Assembly (NCBI RefSeq): GCF_002105195.1 | Contig: NZ_MUHU01000025.1 | Span: 310,001-374,000 of the forward strand | Length of the DNA: 64,000 nucleotides | Reading direction: 5' to 3' | Origin: Derxia lacustris | GTDB lineage: Bacteria > Pseudomonadota > Gammaproteobacteria > Burkholderiales > Burkholderiaceae_E | In this document: positions 44,027 through 52,870 of the stretch, in pieces | Layout: the number at the start of each line of letters is the position of its first letter | Position numbering within the stretch: position 1 is the first letter of the stretch | Translations under genes and position numbers: made by a program | Notes under the pieces: generated by a model | Databases searched by the model: none | Seen by the model: the letters and a program-made list of their open reading frames with translations, nothing else | Told to the model about the DNA's origin: nothing

Positions 44027-44914
44027 TCAACGCTCCTTGCCGAACAGCCCGGCCGGCCGCAGCAGCAGCACGATGGCCATGATCACGAACACGACCGTGT
44101 TGGCCGCCTCGGGATAGAAAACCTTGGTGAAGCCCTCGATCACGCCAAGCCCGAGACCGGTGAGGATCGAGCCCAGGATCGAGCCCATCCCGCCGATCAC
44201 CACCACCGCGAACACCGCCACGATCAGGTTGCCGCCCATCAGCGGCGACACCTGCAACACCGGCGCCGCCAGCACGCCGGCAAACGCCGCCAGCGCGACG
44301 CCAAAGCCATAGGTGAGCGTGATCATCAGCGGCACGTTCACGCCGAAGGCCTGCACCAGCCGCGCGTTCTCGGTGCCGGCGCGCAGCGTGGCGCCGAGGC
44401 TGGTCTTCTCGATGATGGCCCAGGTGGCGATGCAGACCACCACCGACGCCAGCACCACCCAGGCGCGGTAATTGGGCAGGAACATGAAGCCCAGATTGGT
44501 CGCGCCACGCAGCGCATCGGGCACCGGATAGGTCTGGCCCGACACGCCGTACACCGAGCGGAACACGCCCTCGACGATGAGCGTGATGCCGAAGGTGAGC
44601 AGCAGCCCGTAGAGATGGTCGAGCTTGTAGAGCCAGCGCAGCAGCAGCCGCTCGATCACCATGCCGAAGGCGCCCACCACCAGCGGCGCCAGCACCAGCA
44701 TCACCCAGTAGTTGAGGTTGAAGTAGGTGAGCCCGATCCACGCCACGAAGGCGCCCATCATGTACAGCGCGCCGTGGGCGAAGTTGATGACGTTGAGCAT
44801 CCCGAAGATCACGGCCAGCCCGAGCGACAGGATCGCGTAGAACGAACCGTTGACGAGCCCGAGCAGCAATTGCCCGAGCAACGCGGGAAGCGGAACGCCG
44901 AAGAGTTCGGTCAT
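44027..44914 (-). CDS. livH: Branched-chain amino-acid-type ABC transporter permease (LivH)
   Basis: A 295-residue permease. LLGLVNGSFYAILSLGLAVIFGMLNVINFAHGALYMMGAF at the N terminus and GMGSILGSILTGLGLGVIEGF near the C terminus are LivH hallmarks. It follows the binding-protein gene after a terminator-like hairpin, so it is probably expressed at a lower level than the binding protein. Confidence 0.92.
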   Translation of the reverse strand: MTELFGVPLPALLGQLLLGLVNGSFYAILSLGLAVIFGMLNVINFAHGALYMMGAFVAWIGLTYFNLNYWVMLVLAPLVVGAFGMVIERLLLRWLYKLDHLYGLLLTFGITLIVEGVFRSVYGVSGQTYPVPDALRGATNLGFMFLPNYRAWVVLASVVVCIATWAIIEKTSLGATLRAGTENARLVQAFGVNVPLMITLTYGFGVALAAFAGVLAAPVLQVSPLMGGNLIVAVFAVVVIGGMGSILGSILTGLGLGVIEGFTKVFYPEAANTVVFVIMAIVLLLRPAGLFGKER

Positions 44915-44940
44915 GGCGATCTCGTTGCGGAAGAAGGAAG

Positions 44941-44976
44941 AAAAACGGGCCGGCAGGGCATGCCCTTTCCGGCCCG
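44941..44976 (-). terminator. Intercistronic terminator/attenuator after the liv binding-protein gene
   Basis: Reading leftward, CGGGCCGG pairs with CCGGCCCG around an inner AGGGCATGCCCT, then five T follow. It is placed to stop a fraction of transcripts after the solute-binding protein, as is common in ABC importer operons. Confidence 0.8.
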
Positions 44977-44992
44977 CGTTCGGCTCAGCGGC

Positions 44993-46198
44993 TTACTTCC
45001 AGGCCGCGCACTTCGATTCGGCCTTGCTGTTGTAGGCCTTGTCGCCCGGCACCACCGCCACCTGCGTGAGGTAGTCCCAGGGCTCCTTCGACTCGGCCTG
45101 CGTCTTGACCTGGTACAGGAACATGTCGTGGACGACCTTGCCGTCGTCGCGCACCACGGCGTTCTTCACGTAGAAGTCGTTGATCGGCGCCGACTTGAGC
45201 TGCTTGAGCACGGCATCGGTGTCGTCGGTCTTGGCGGCCGCCACGGCCTTGAGATAGTTGCTCGCCACCGAGTAGTCGGCGGCCTGCACCGACGACGGCA
45301 TCTTCTTCATCTTCTCGAAGTAGCGGCGCGACCAGGTGCGCGACTCGGGCGACTGGTTCCAGTACCAGCTGTCGGTCAGGTACATGCCCTGCGTGGCCTT
45401 GAGGCCGAGCGCGTGGATGTCGGTGATGAACATCAGCAGGCCGGCCAGCTTCATCGTGCTGGTCACGCCGAATTCGTTGGCCGCCTTGATCGCGTTGATG
45501 GTGTCGCCGCCCGCATTGGCGAGGCCCAGGATCTGCGCCTTGCTCGACTGCGCCTGCAACAGATAAGACGAGAAATCGCTGGCCGACAGCGGATGCTTGA
45601 CGCTGCCCGTGACGGTGCCGCCGTTGGCCTTGACCACGTCGCTCGTGTCCTTCTCCAGCGACTGGCCGAAGGCGTAGTCGGCGGTCAGGAAGAACCAGCT
45701 CTTGCCGCCCGCCTTGGTCACCGCCGAGCCCGTGCCGTAGCCGAGCGCGCGCGTGTCGTAGGCGTAGTGCAGCGTGCTGGCCGGCGCGCAGTCCTCGTTG
45801 GTGATGCGCGTGGAGCCCGAGCCCACCACGATGAACAGCTTCTTCTTCTCGGCCGCGACCTTGCTGATGGCGAGCATGGCGGCGGAGTTGGTGCCGCCGA
45901 CGATCATGTCCACGCCCTGGGTGTCGAACCACTCGCGCGCCTTGCTCGCGGCCACGTCGGCCTTGTTCTGGTTGTCGGCGCTGATGAACTCGATCTTCTT
46001 GCCGGCCACCGAGCCGCCCGCATCCGCGATGGCCATCTTGATGGCTTCGGCGCCGCCCGGGCCGTCGAGGTCGGCGTACAGGCCGGACATGTCGGTGATG
46101 AAGCCGATCTTGACGGTGTCGCCCGATATCTGCGCCTGCGCGCCCTGTGCGACGCCCAGCGCGGCAAGCGTGGCGATCGCAACGTGCTTGAGTTTCAT
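44993..46198 (-). CDS. Periplasmic solute-binding protein, Leu/Ile/Val-type (Peripla_BP_6)
   Basis: A 401-residue secreted protein. The signal peptide is KHVAIATLAALGVAQGAQA. The mature start ISGDTVKIGFITDMSGLYADLDGPGG is typical of type I periplasmic binding proteins of Liv-like ABC importers. It has about two cysteine positions (NEDCAPAS and the C-terminal SKCAAWK), suggesting a disulfide. The ligand may not be an amino acid: this subgroup also takes aromatic acids, amides or urea-like compounds. It is encoded between the ATPases and permeases. Confidence 0.85.
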   Translation of the reverse strand: MKLKHVAIATLAALGVAQGAQAQISGDTVKIGFITDMSGLYADLDGPGGAEAIKMAIADAGGSVAGKKIEFISADNQNKADVAASKAREWFDTQGVDMIVGGTNSAAMLAISKVAAEKKKLFIVVGSGSTRITNEDCAPASTLHYAYDTRALGYGTGSAVTKAGGKSWFFLTADYAFGQSLEKDTSDVVKANGGTVTGSVKHPLSASDFSSYLLQAQSSKAQILGLANAGGDTINAIKAANEFGVTSTMKLAGLLMFITDIHALGLKATQGMYLTDSWYWNQSPESRTWSRRYFEKMKKMPSSVQAADYSVASNYLKAVAAAKTDDTDAVLKQLKSAPINDFYVKNAVVRDDGKVVHDMFLYQVKTQAESKEPWDYLTQVAVVPGDKAYNSKAESKCAAWK

Positions 46199-46228
46199 GC
46201 TGTCTCCTTGGTCACATGAAAACGAACG

Positions 46229-46984
46229 TCAGACCCCGAGCAGCTCATGCAATGTGGCTTGCTTCGAGGGCAGTTCGGCGGCCGCGAATTCCATCGCGAT
46301 CGCGCCGTGCTCCATCACGTAGAAGCGGTCCGCCAGCGGCGCCGCGAAACGGAAGTTCTGTTCCACCATCAGCACGGTGAAGCCCTTGGCCTTGAGCGTG
46401 GTGATGAGCCGCCCGAGCGCCTGGACGATGACCGGCGCCAGGCCTTCGGAGATTTCGTCGAGCAGCAGCAGGTTGGCGCCGGTGCGCAGGATGCGGGCCA
46501 CGGCCAGCATCTGCTGCTCACCGCCCGACAGCCGCGTGCCGGGGCTCTTGGCGCGTTCCTTGAGGTTGGGGAACATCGCGTAGATCTCGTCGATGCTCAT
46601 CGGCTTGCCGTCGGTCGGCAGACGCGGCGGCAGCAGCAGGTTTTCCTCGGTGCTCAGCGACGCGAAGATGCCGCGCTCCTCGGGGCAGAAGCCGATGCCG
46701 AGGCGCGCGATGCGGTGCGTGGCCAGCGCAATCGTCTCGACGCCGCCGACCTTGATCGAGCCCTTGCGCGCGCCGGTCAGACCCATGATCGCGCGCATGG
46801 TCGTCGTGCGACCCGCGCCGTTGCGGCCCAGCAGCGCCACCACCTCGCCCTGGCGCACCTGCATGTTCACGCCGTGCAGGATGTGGCTCTCGCCATACCA
46901 GGCGTGCAGGTCGGCGATGTCGAGCACCAGCGGGCGCGACGCGGCGCCATGCGCGGCCGCCATCTGTTCCACCACGGCATCCAT
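46229..46984 (-). CDS. livF: Branched-chain-type ABC transporter ATPase (LivF), Walker A Arg variant
   Basis: A 251-residue nucleotide-binding subunit. The Walker A reads GRNGAGRTT, with Arg59 in place of the usual lysine. The signature LSGGEQQMLAVARIL, Walker B LLLLDEISEGLAP and the switch His region VEQNFRFA are intact. The Arg change looks tolerated: the rest of the protein is well conserved and the operon is complete; I recall related LivF proteins with the same change, but cannot check. The ATG overlaps the livG stop by one base. Confidence 0.88.
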   Translation of the reverse strand: MDAVVEQMAAAHGAASRPLVLDIADLHAWYGESHILHGVNMQVRQGEVVALLGRNGAGRTTTMRAIMGLTGARKGSIKVGGVETIALATHRIARLGIGFCPEERGIFASLSTEENLLLPPRLPTDGKPMSIDEIYAMFPNLKERAKSPGTRLSGGEQQMLAVARILRTGANLLLLDEISEGLAPVIVQALGRLITTLKAKGFTVLMVEQNFRFAAPLADRFYVMEHGAIAMEFAAAELPSKQATLHELLGV

Positions 46985-47769
46985 CAGTGCGCCCCTTCGA
47001 GTTCCACTTCGGACGTGCCCATGTAGACCTCGAGCACCGCCGGATCGCGCGACACCTCGGCGTAATCGCCCTCACACAGCACCGCGCCGCGCGCCAGCAC
47101 CGTGATGCGATCCGCGATGCTGGAGATGACGTTCATGTTGTGCTCGACCATCAGGATGGTCCGGCCCGCACTCACCTTCTTGATGAGCTGGGTGACGCGA
47201 TCCACGTCCTCATGGCCCATGCCCTGGGTCGGCTCGTCGAGCAGCATGAGTTCGGGCTCCATCGCCAGCGTGGTGGCGATTTCGAGCGCGCGCTTGCGGC
47301 CATAGGGCAGATCGGCCGTGAGCGTCTTTGCAAACCCTTGCAAATCGACCTGTTCGAGCAGCTCCAGCGCGCGCGCATCGAGCACCTTGAGGCTGCTGGC
47401 GCTCTGCCAGAAGCGGAACGACCAGCCGGTATTGCGTTGCAGGCCGATGCGCACGTTCTCGAGCACCGTCAGATGCGGGAACACGGCCGAGATCTGGAAC
47501 GAGCGGATCACGCCGCGCCGCGCAATCTGCGCAGGCTTGAGGCCGGTGATGTCGTCGCCGTTGAACAGGATGGTTCCACGCGTGGGTGCGAGGAACTTGG
47601 TCAGCAGGTTGAAGCAGGTGGTCTTGCCGGCGCCATTGGGGCCGATGAGCGCATGGATGTCGCCGCGACGGACCTTGAGGTTCACATCGTTGACGGCGAT
47701 GAAACCGCGAAACTCCTTGGTCATGCCGCGAGTTTCGAGGATGCAATCCTGGGGATGTCCGTTGGCCAT
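46984..47769 (-). CDS. livG: Branched-chain-type ABC transporter ATPase (LivG)
   Basis: A 261-residue ATPase subunit. Walker A GPNGAGKTTCFNLL, Q-loop RSFQISAVFPHLTVLENV, an atypical signature LPYGRKRALEIATTLA (as usual in LivG), Walker B LMLLDEPTQGMGHED and switch His MVEHNMNV are all present. It is the first gene of the leftward liv operon and overlaps livF by one base. Confidence 0.92.
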   Translation of the reverse strand: MANGHPQDCILETRGMTKEFRGFIAVNDVNLKVRRGDIHALIGPNGAGKTTCFNLLTKFLAPTRGTILFNGDDITGLKPAQIARRGVIRSFQISAVFPHLTVLENVRIGLQRNTGWSFRFWQSASSLKVLDARALELLEQVDLQGFAKTLTADLPYGRKRALEIATTLAMEPELMLLDEPTQGMGHEDVDRVTQLIKKVSAGRTILMVEHNMNVISSIADRITVLARGAVLCEGDYAEVSRDPAVLEVYMGTSEVELEGAH

Positions 47770-48084
47770 CGCCTTACTCCTCTCAAGCGTCCCGACGGCG
47801 CGGGCCTTGTGGACTCCGCGCCGTCGTTCCGTGCGGCAACACCGTCATCGATGCCGCCGCTGTCTCCCAACTCTGTCTCTTTGCTATGGCGGATTCCGCT
47901 CTCTTTTTTCACTGCCCTTTCGGTGCAGTGCGGGGCGAATCATGCGGGACGGGTGGGGCACTGACTCTGCGGACAAACACCAATGTAGATACAACCTATT
48001 GAACCGCGTTCAACCGGCTGGATAGATTGCGGCGCCGCGCATGAGTGCGTCCGCTCGCGGGCGCGGCAAGGAAGGAGCTGGACC
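47770..48084. promoter_or_regulatory. Divergent promoter region between liv operon and IclR-family regulator
   Basis: This 315-bp gap separates livG (leftward) and the IclR-type gene (rightward). It has AT-rich patches near 47880-47930 and 47970-48000 suited to promoters. A perfect palindrome sits at 47999-48013. The divergent layout suggests the regulator controls the importer and itself. Confidence 0.6.
47999..48013. promoter_or_regulatory. Candidate IclR-family operator palindrome
   Basis: TTGAACCGCGTTCAA is a perfect inverted repeat (6-bp arms, 3-bp centre) 71 bp before the regulator start. IclR-family proteins typically bind short palindromes of this size. The left arm can double as a -35-like hexamer with TAGATT 18 bp downstream. 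Confidence 0.55.
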
Positions 48085-48939
48085 ATGTCCGTCCTCGTAC
48101 CGGCGCTGGAACGCGCCGCCGCCATCCTCGATCTGGTCGCCGCTTCGCCGCACGGCATGACCGTGGCCGAACTCGCCGAACGCCTCGCCCTGCCACGCAG
48201 CTCCACGCACAACCTCTGCGGCACGCTCGCGCATGTGGGCCAGCTGCATCGCGAGACCGGCGGCCTCTATCGCATCGGCCCGGCCATCGCGCGCTATGCC
48301 GAAGCCTTCACCGAGCAGACCGATCTCACGCGCGAATTCGGCCTGGCGCTCGACCGGCTTGCCGAGCGCGACGTGGCCTATCTGCTCGCCACCGTCGACC
48401 AGTGCGACACGGTCTACCTCGCGCATCGCAACGGCTCGCATCCGATCGGCCTCAACTTCCGCACCGGCATGCGGCTGCCGGCGGCGTTCACCGCCACCGG
48501 CAAGGCGATCCTGTCCACGCTGCCACCCGACGAAGTGCGCCGGCTGCTGCGCGGGCGCTGGCCGCGCGCGCTCACGCGCAACAGCGTCGAGAGCCTCGAT
48601 GCGCTGCTGCTCCAGCTGGAAGACATCCGTGCGCGCGGCTGGTCGGTGGATGCCGGCGAGGTGCGCGACGGGCTGCTGTTCTACGGCGCGCCGGTGTGCG
48701 CGGCCGGCAGCGCGCGCGCGGTTGGCGCGGTGTCGGTCAGCCTGTTCGAGAACGAGCCGGCCACGGCCCAGCGCGAGCGCGCCACGCAGGCGGTGCTGCG
48801 GCTCGCGGCCGAGATCAGCGCGCGACTGGGCGGCAGCAGCGCTGGCGCCGCGCGCGCGCCCGCAGCCGCATCCAAGTCCGCGATGGCGGCAAGCCAGGGC
48901 GACGCGGCAAGCCCCGCGCGCCGGCGCCAGCGGCGCTGA
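48085..48939 (+). CDS. IclR-family transcriptional regulator
   Basis: A 284-residue regulator. The N-terminal winged helix (ALERAAAILDLVAASPHGMTVAELAERLALPRSS) and C-terminal effector domain (ATGKAILSTLPPDEVRRLL, RGWSVDAGEVRDGLLFYGAPV) are typical of IclR. The last ~45 residues are an Ala/Ser/Arg-rich tail not usual in the family. A strong site (AAGGAAGGAG) precedes the ATG. It diverges from the liv operon, its most likely target; the effector is unknown. Confidence 0.88.
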   Translation: MSVLVPALERAAAILDLVAASPHGMTVAELAERLALPRSSTHNLCGTLAHVGQLHRETGGLYRIGPAIARYAEAFTEQTDLTREFGLALDRLAERDVAYLLATVDQCDTVYLAHRNGSHPIGLNFRTGMRLPAAFTATGKAILSTLPPDEVRRLLRGRWPRALTRNSVESLDALLLQLEDIRARGWSVDAGEVRDGLLFYGAPVCAAGSARAVGAVSVSLFENEPATAQRERATQAVLRLAAEISARLGGSSAGAARAPAAASKSAMAASQGDAASPARRRQRR

Positions 48940-48949
48940 CGCCGGCGCG
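48917..48949. terminator. GC-rich hairpin at the convergent end of the IclR and kinase genes
   Basis: A 10-bp outer stem (CGCGCCGGCG / CGCCGGCGCG), one mismatch, then CAGC/GCTG with a GGC loop. It spans the IclR stop codon and lies between convergent genes, but has no T run on either side. Confidence 0.4.
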
Positions 48950-48951
48950 GC

Positions 48952-51477
48952 TCAGCCGCCCTTGCGCGCGATCGCCGGCGGGCTGAGCGTGAGCCGCGTG
49001 ACCACGCAGGCGCCGTCGTCGAACAGCTGCAACTGGCTGCCCCGGCGCGGCAGCAGCGACTTGATGAGCCCCAGCCCGCTCGTGGCTCGTCCGATGCGCG
49101 CCAGGTCGAAGCCTTCGGGCAGCCGGCCCTCGTGCGTGAGCGTGACCACCACGCGATCCTCCTCGGCGGCGAAGTGCGCCAGCACCGGCGCCTGCGGCCG
49201 GCGATGCTTGACCGCATTGGTGCCCAGTTCGTTGAGCACCAGCGCCAGCGGCACCGCCTCCTGCTCGGGCAGCACCACGTCGGCCAGCCAGTCGCCGGTC
49301 TCGGTGACGGCAAACCGCATGTCGTAGAGCGAGCCCACATTGCCCACCACCGCCTTGGCCATCGCCAGCAGCGGCAGCGCCTCGCGGGCGCGCATCTGCA
49401 GGCCGTGCACCTGCGAGATCGCCTGGATCTGCCCGACCACCTCGGTGAGCATGTCGGCCAGCTGCGGCCGGCTGCGCGCGGTCTGCTGCAACAGGCCGGC
49501 CACGCCTTGCAGATTGTTCTTGATCCGGTGATGCACCTCGCGCACCAGCAGGTCGCGCTGCTCTTCCAGCGCGCGCACCCGCTCCTCCTCCGAATGGCGC
49601 TGCTCGGTCACGTCGTCGACGATGGCGAGGTTCATCAGCCGTCCGTTGGCAAGCTGGCGCCGATACAGCCGCAGATGGCCGACGCGCCGACCCTTGAGCG
49701 GATTGAGGATGCGGAAGTCGACGCCGCCCTCGGCCTCGTCGTCGTACTCGCGCTCCACATAGGCGCGGATGCGCGCGTGATCGTCGGGATCGACATGGCA
49801 CAGCGCGCCGAAGACATCGTGGCGCAGTGTCTCGGGGCTGGCGCCGAAGATGTCGGTGTACTGGCGCGCGTTGATGTAGAGCATCTCGCCGCTGCCGGCA
49901 TCGCCGATGTAGAACACGCTGCCGATGTTCTCGGCAAACAGCCGGAAGCGCTCCTCCGACTCGCGCAGCGCCTGCTCCGATTCGCGCTCGCGCGTCACGT
50001 CGACGATGGCGGCAATGGTGGCGCAGCTGTCGTCGCGGCCGGTGTCGAGCCAGCTGCCATGCACCACGGCCCAGAAGCGGTTGCCGTCGCCGCGTCGCAG
50101 CCGGCAGTCGAACTGATAGGGCCCGCGCCGGCCGTCCTCGCGCGCGAAGCGCGCACGCAGCCGCGCGAACTCGTCCGGATCGTCGAACAGCGCCTCGACC
50201 TCGGCGCCATGCATCGCGCCCGGCGACTGCATGAAGAGGCGTTCGAAATGCGGGTTTGCGCGCACGATGCGGCCATTGGCCACATGCACCAGCCCCAGCA
50301 CCGCGCTGTCGAACACCAGCGACAGCTCGCGCAACGCATTGCGCAGCGCCTTCTCGATGGCGCGCTGCTCGGTGATGTCTTGCAGGCACACGACCGCGCC
50401 GGCGCTGCGCCAGTGGGTGTTGCCGATCGGCGCGCCGTACACCCGGCACAGCAACGGCTGGCCGTCCTTGCGACGCAGCCGGCATTCGAGCGTGAAGGCG
50501 CGACCGGTATCGAGCGCGGTCATGGCGGTGGCGGCCAGCGAGCGCACCTCGGCTTCCGACTCCACCAGCCGGGTCCAGTCGATGAGGCGCAGCTCGCCGG
50601 CGTCATAGCCGAGCAGCGTGCTCATGTGCTGGCTGATGCGCACCGGCTGCATGTCCTTGAAGAACACGATGCCGAGCGGCGCGCTCTCGACGATGGCACG
50701 GGTCTCGGCAAACGAGTGCAGCAGCGCCTGCTGCTGTTCCAGCTCGGCGCTGCGATCGCGCGCCAGCGCAAACACGGTCGGGTCGCCGCCCAGCGCCGAG
50801 AAGGCGCAGAACACTTCCACCGGCAGCAGGCTGCCATCCCGGCGGCGCAGCCGGGTCTGGTAGTAGTGGCCGTGGGTCTGCATCAGCCGGGCCCAGGTGA
50901 TGCCGAAATTGCTGCGCGGCGAATCGGCGTCGAGCTCGAAGATGTCCATGCCGAGCAGCTCGGCGCGGCCGTGGCCGAGCGCCGCCTGGGCGGTGGCGTT
51001 GGCATCGACCACGCGGCCGTCGCGGTCGTAGCGCAGCACCAGCAGGCCGGCCGATTCGAGCGCCTCGCGCAGCGCATCCACATGCTGGCCGAGCATGCGT
51101 TCCTCGGTGGCGTCAGTGGCATGCAGCAGCAGGCCGGTGGCGCTGCCGGCGGCGTCGCGCAGCACGCGCCGGTGCAGGCTCAGCCAGCGCCGCCGCTGCG
51201 GGCCTTCGTCCCAGGTGAAGGCTTCGCGCGACTGGTCGCGGCCCGGGCCGTCGAGCAGGCGGCGCGCGGTCGCCTCGATCTGGCTCGCCATCGGCTCGGG
51301 CAGCGCCTGGCTCGGCCGACGTCCCAGCGCGACCGCAGCCGGCACGCCGGTCAGCTCGGCCATCGCCGAATTCCAGACCCGCAGCCGCAGCTCGGCATCG
51401 AGCAACGCCGTCGCGATCGGCGACAGCTCGAAGGCGCTGGCATGCGCGCCGAACTGCTTGGCCGAGTCGCTGTCCAT
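48952..51477 (-). CDS. Soluble multi-PAS sensor histidine kinase (HisKA_2/HWE-like)
   Basis: An 841-residue kinase with no membrane helix or signal peptide. Five PAS units can be followed (roughly 15-125, 130-250, 255-375, 380-505 and 510-640), each ending in motifs such as ATDATEERML, LQDITEQRAIE, VDVTRERESE and DDVTEQRHSE. The phosphoacceptor region EVHHRIKNNLQG (about 647-658) and NELGTNAVKHRR N-box (about 749) define the HisKA_2 class. It likely senses an intracellular ligand or redox state. No response regulator is nearby. A dehydrogenase gene lies 8 bp upstream in the same transcript. Confidence 0.87.
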   Translation of the reverse strand: MDSDSAKQFGAHASAFELSPIATALLDAELRLRVWNSAMAELTGVPAAVALGRRPSQALPEPMASQIEATARRLLDGPGRDQSREAFTWDEGPQRRRWLSLHRRVLRDAAGSATGLLLHATDATEERMLGQHVDALREALESAGLLVLRYDRDGRVVDANATAQAALGHGRAELLGMDIFELDADSPRSNFGITWARLMQTHGHYYQTRLRRRDGSLLPVEVFCAFSALGGDPTVFALARDRSAELEQQQALLHSFAETRAIVESAPLGIVFFKDMQPVRISQHMSTLLGYDAGELRLIDWTRLVESEAEVRSLAATAMTALDTGRAFTLECRLRRKDGQPLLCRVYGAPIGNTHWRSAGAVVCLQDITEQRAIEKALRNALRELSLVFDSAVLGLVHVANGRIVRANPHFERLFMQSPGAMHGAEVEALFDDPDEFARLRARFAREDGRRGPYQFDCRLRRGDGNRFWAVVHGSWLDTGRDDSCATIAAIVDVTRERESEQALRESEERFRLFAENIGSVFYIGDAGSGEMLYINARQYTDIFGASPETLRHDVFGALCHVDPDDHARIRAYVEREYDDEAEGGVDFRILNPLKGRRVGHLRLYRRQLANGRLMNLAIVDDVTEQRHSEEERVRALEEQRDLLVREVHHRIKNNLQGVAGLLQQTARSRPQLADMLTEVVGQIQAISQVHGLQMRAREALPLLAMAKAVVGNVGSLYDMRFAVTETGDWLADVVLPEQEAVPLALVLNELGTNAVKHRRPQAPVLAHFAAEEDRVVVTLTHEGRLPEGFDLARIGRATSGLGLIKSLLPRRGSQLQLFDDGACVVTRLTLSPPAIARKGG

Positions 51478-51485
51478 CGCCGGCC

Positions 51486-52523
51486 TCAGCTGCGTTGCCG
51501 GGCCGTCAGGGCCTCGGGATTGACCAGCTTGGGATGCATGCGCGCGCTGTCGTTGGCCAGGTAGGCGAGCAGATTGTCGAAGGCTTCGCCGAAGTAGCGC
51601 TCGTAGCTGTCGCGCTCCACATAGCCGATGTGCGGCGTGCAGATGGTGTTTTCGAGCCGCAGCAGCGGATGGCCCTGCAGGATCGGCTCCGACTCGAACA
51701 CGTCGAGTGCGGCAAAGCCCGGCCGGCCGTTGTTGAGCGAGCGCAGCAGCGCATCGGGCTCGACCAGCTCGGCGCGGCTGGTGTTGACGAACAGCGCGGT
51801 CGGCTTCATGCGCTGCAAGTCCTCATGGCCGATCAGGCCGCGCGTGGCCTCGACCAGCCGCAGATGCACGCTGAGCACATCGCTGTCGGCAAACAGGCTG
51901 TCGCGCGAGGCCGCCGCCAGATAGCCGTCGGACACCGCCGCCGCGCGCGACTTGTCGCTGCCCCAGACCATCACCTTCATGCCGAAGGCGCGGCCATAGC
52001 CCGCCACCAGCCGGCCGATGCGGCCATAGCCCCAGATGCCGAGCGTCGAGCCGCGCAGCACCCGGCCCAGGCCGTGATTGGGCGGCATGGTCGCGCCGCG
52101 CAGGCCCGACTGCTGCCACGCGCCGTGGATGAGCTTGCCCACGTATTGCGGCAGCCGGCGCTGGGCCGCCAGCACCAGCGCCCAGGTGAGTTCGGCGGCG
52201 GCGGTCGGATCGCCCTGGCCCTCGAACACGGCAATGCCGCGCGCGGTACAGGCGGCGATGTCGAGATGGCTGTCGGGGTCGCGGCCGACCCGGCCGGTCT
52301 GCGAAATGACGCGCAGGTTGGGCAGCTTGTCGAGCACGGCGGCATTGAGCCGGGTGCGCTCGCGGATCAGCACGAGCGCCTCGGCATCGCGCAATCGCAC
52401 GCTCAGCTGCCCCACGCCCTTGACGGTGTTGGTGAAGATCTTGACGGTGTGTCCATCGAGCCGCTTGAAGCAGTCGAGGTGACGCACCGCGTCCTGGTAG
52501 TCATCGAGTACGGCAATGTTCAT
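51486..52523 (-). CDS. D-isomer-specific 2-hydroxyacid dehydrogenase family protein
   Basis: A 345-residue NAD(P)-dependent dehydrogenase. GIWGYGRIGRLVAGYGRAFGM holds the Rossmann GxGxxG. Arg in NTSRAELVE, Glu in ESEPI and the His of CTPHIGYVERD are at the positions of the catalytic triad. It reduces or oxidises a 2-keto/2-hydroxy acid; the exact substrate (glyoxylate, hydroxypyruvate, phosphoglycerate-like) is not readable. No ACT/ASB regulatory domain is present, so it is not a typical SerA. ATG 52523 begins the canonical MNIAVLDDYQDAV. It is co-transcribed with the histidine kinase. Confidence 0.85.
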   Translation of the reverse strand: MNIAVLDDYQDAVRHLDCFKRLDGHTVKIFTNTVKGVGQLSVRLRDAEALVLIRERTRLNAAVLDKLPNLRVISQTGRVGRDPDSHLDIAACTARGIAVFEGQGDPTAAAELTWALVLAAQRRLPQYVGKLIHGAWQQSGLRGATMPPNHGLGRVLRGSTLGIWGYGRIGRLVAGYGRAFGMKVMVWGSDKSRAAAVSDGYLAAASRDSLFADSDVLSVHLRLVEATRGLIGHEDLQRMKPTALFVNTSRAELVEPDALLRSLNNGRPGFAALDVFESEPILQGHPLLRLENTICTPHIGYVERDSYERYFGEAFDNLLAYLANDSARMHPKLVNPEALTARQRS

Positions 52524-52870
52524 GACTGCAATGGTCGTGGATGCGTGTGAAAAGCGAAAGCCGAGGCGGGCCAGGGCCGGCCGATTGCGTTCCACAATGC
52601 GGCATTGCGCATCGTGATATGCGCAATGCCGCCGCACGGCCCCGCGCCCTCCCCTCGCCAGTCCGGGTGATGGACCGCCGCAATCCGCTGGTTTCCCCTG
52701 CGTGGCAGCTGCCGGAAGTTGCCAGCCGTGACGGCCCGAACGACCGGTTATGTTCATCGGCTCAAGAAAAGCAATAACGACTGCGCGCGAACGCATGCGG
52801 CCAGCAGCGGCGCCGACCGAGCGCCGCCGGCCCGGGATTTCGTCAATGTGATGTGAGGGAGAGGCACTTC
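52524..52870. promoter_or_regulatory. Divergent region between the dehydrogenase-kinase operon and pckG
   Basis: A 347-bp gap with promoters for both directions. Its main feature is a 30-bp perfect inverted repeat at 52601-52630. I find no convincing -35/-10 pair for pckG; a GAGGGAGAGG ribosome site precedes it. No gene is visible. Confidence 0.5.
52601..52630. promoter_or_regulatory. Long perfect inverted repeat (candidate operator)
   Basis: Arms GGCATTGCGCAT and ATGCGCAATGCC are perfect 12-bp complements around a 6-bp centre CGTGAT. It lies 78 bp upstream of the dehydrogenase start and 240 bp upstream of pckG. No T run follows on either strand, so an operator is more likely than a terminator. 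Confidence 0.6.

Noticed and set aside
46229..46984. livF as a pseudogene because of the Walker A change
   Set aside because: All other ABC motifs are intact, the frame is open, and it is coupled within a complete operon.
49132..51564. An 810-codon + strand frame opposite the histidine kinase
   Set aside because: Antisense shadow; the opposite strand shows ordered PAS and kinase motifs.
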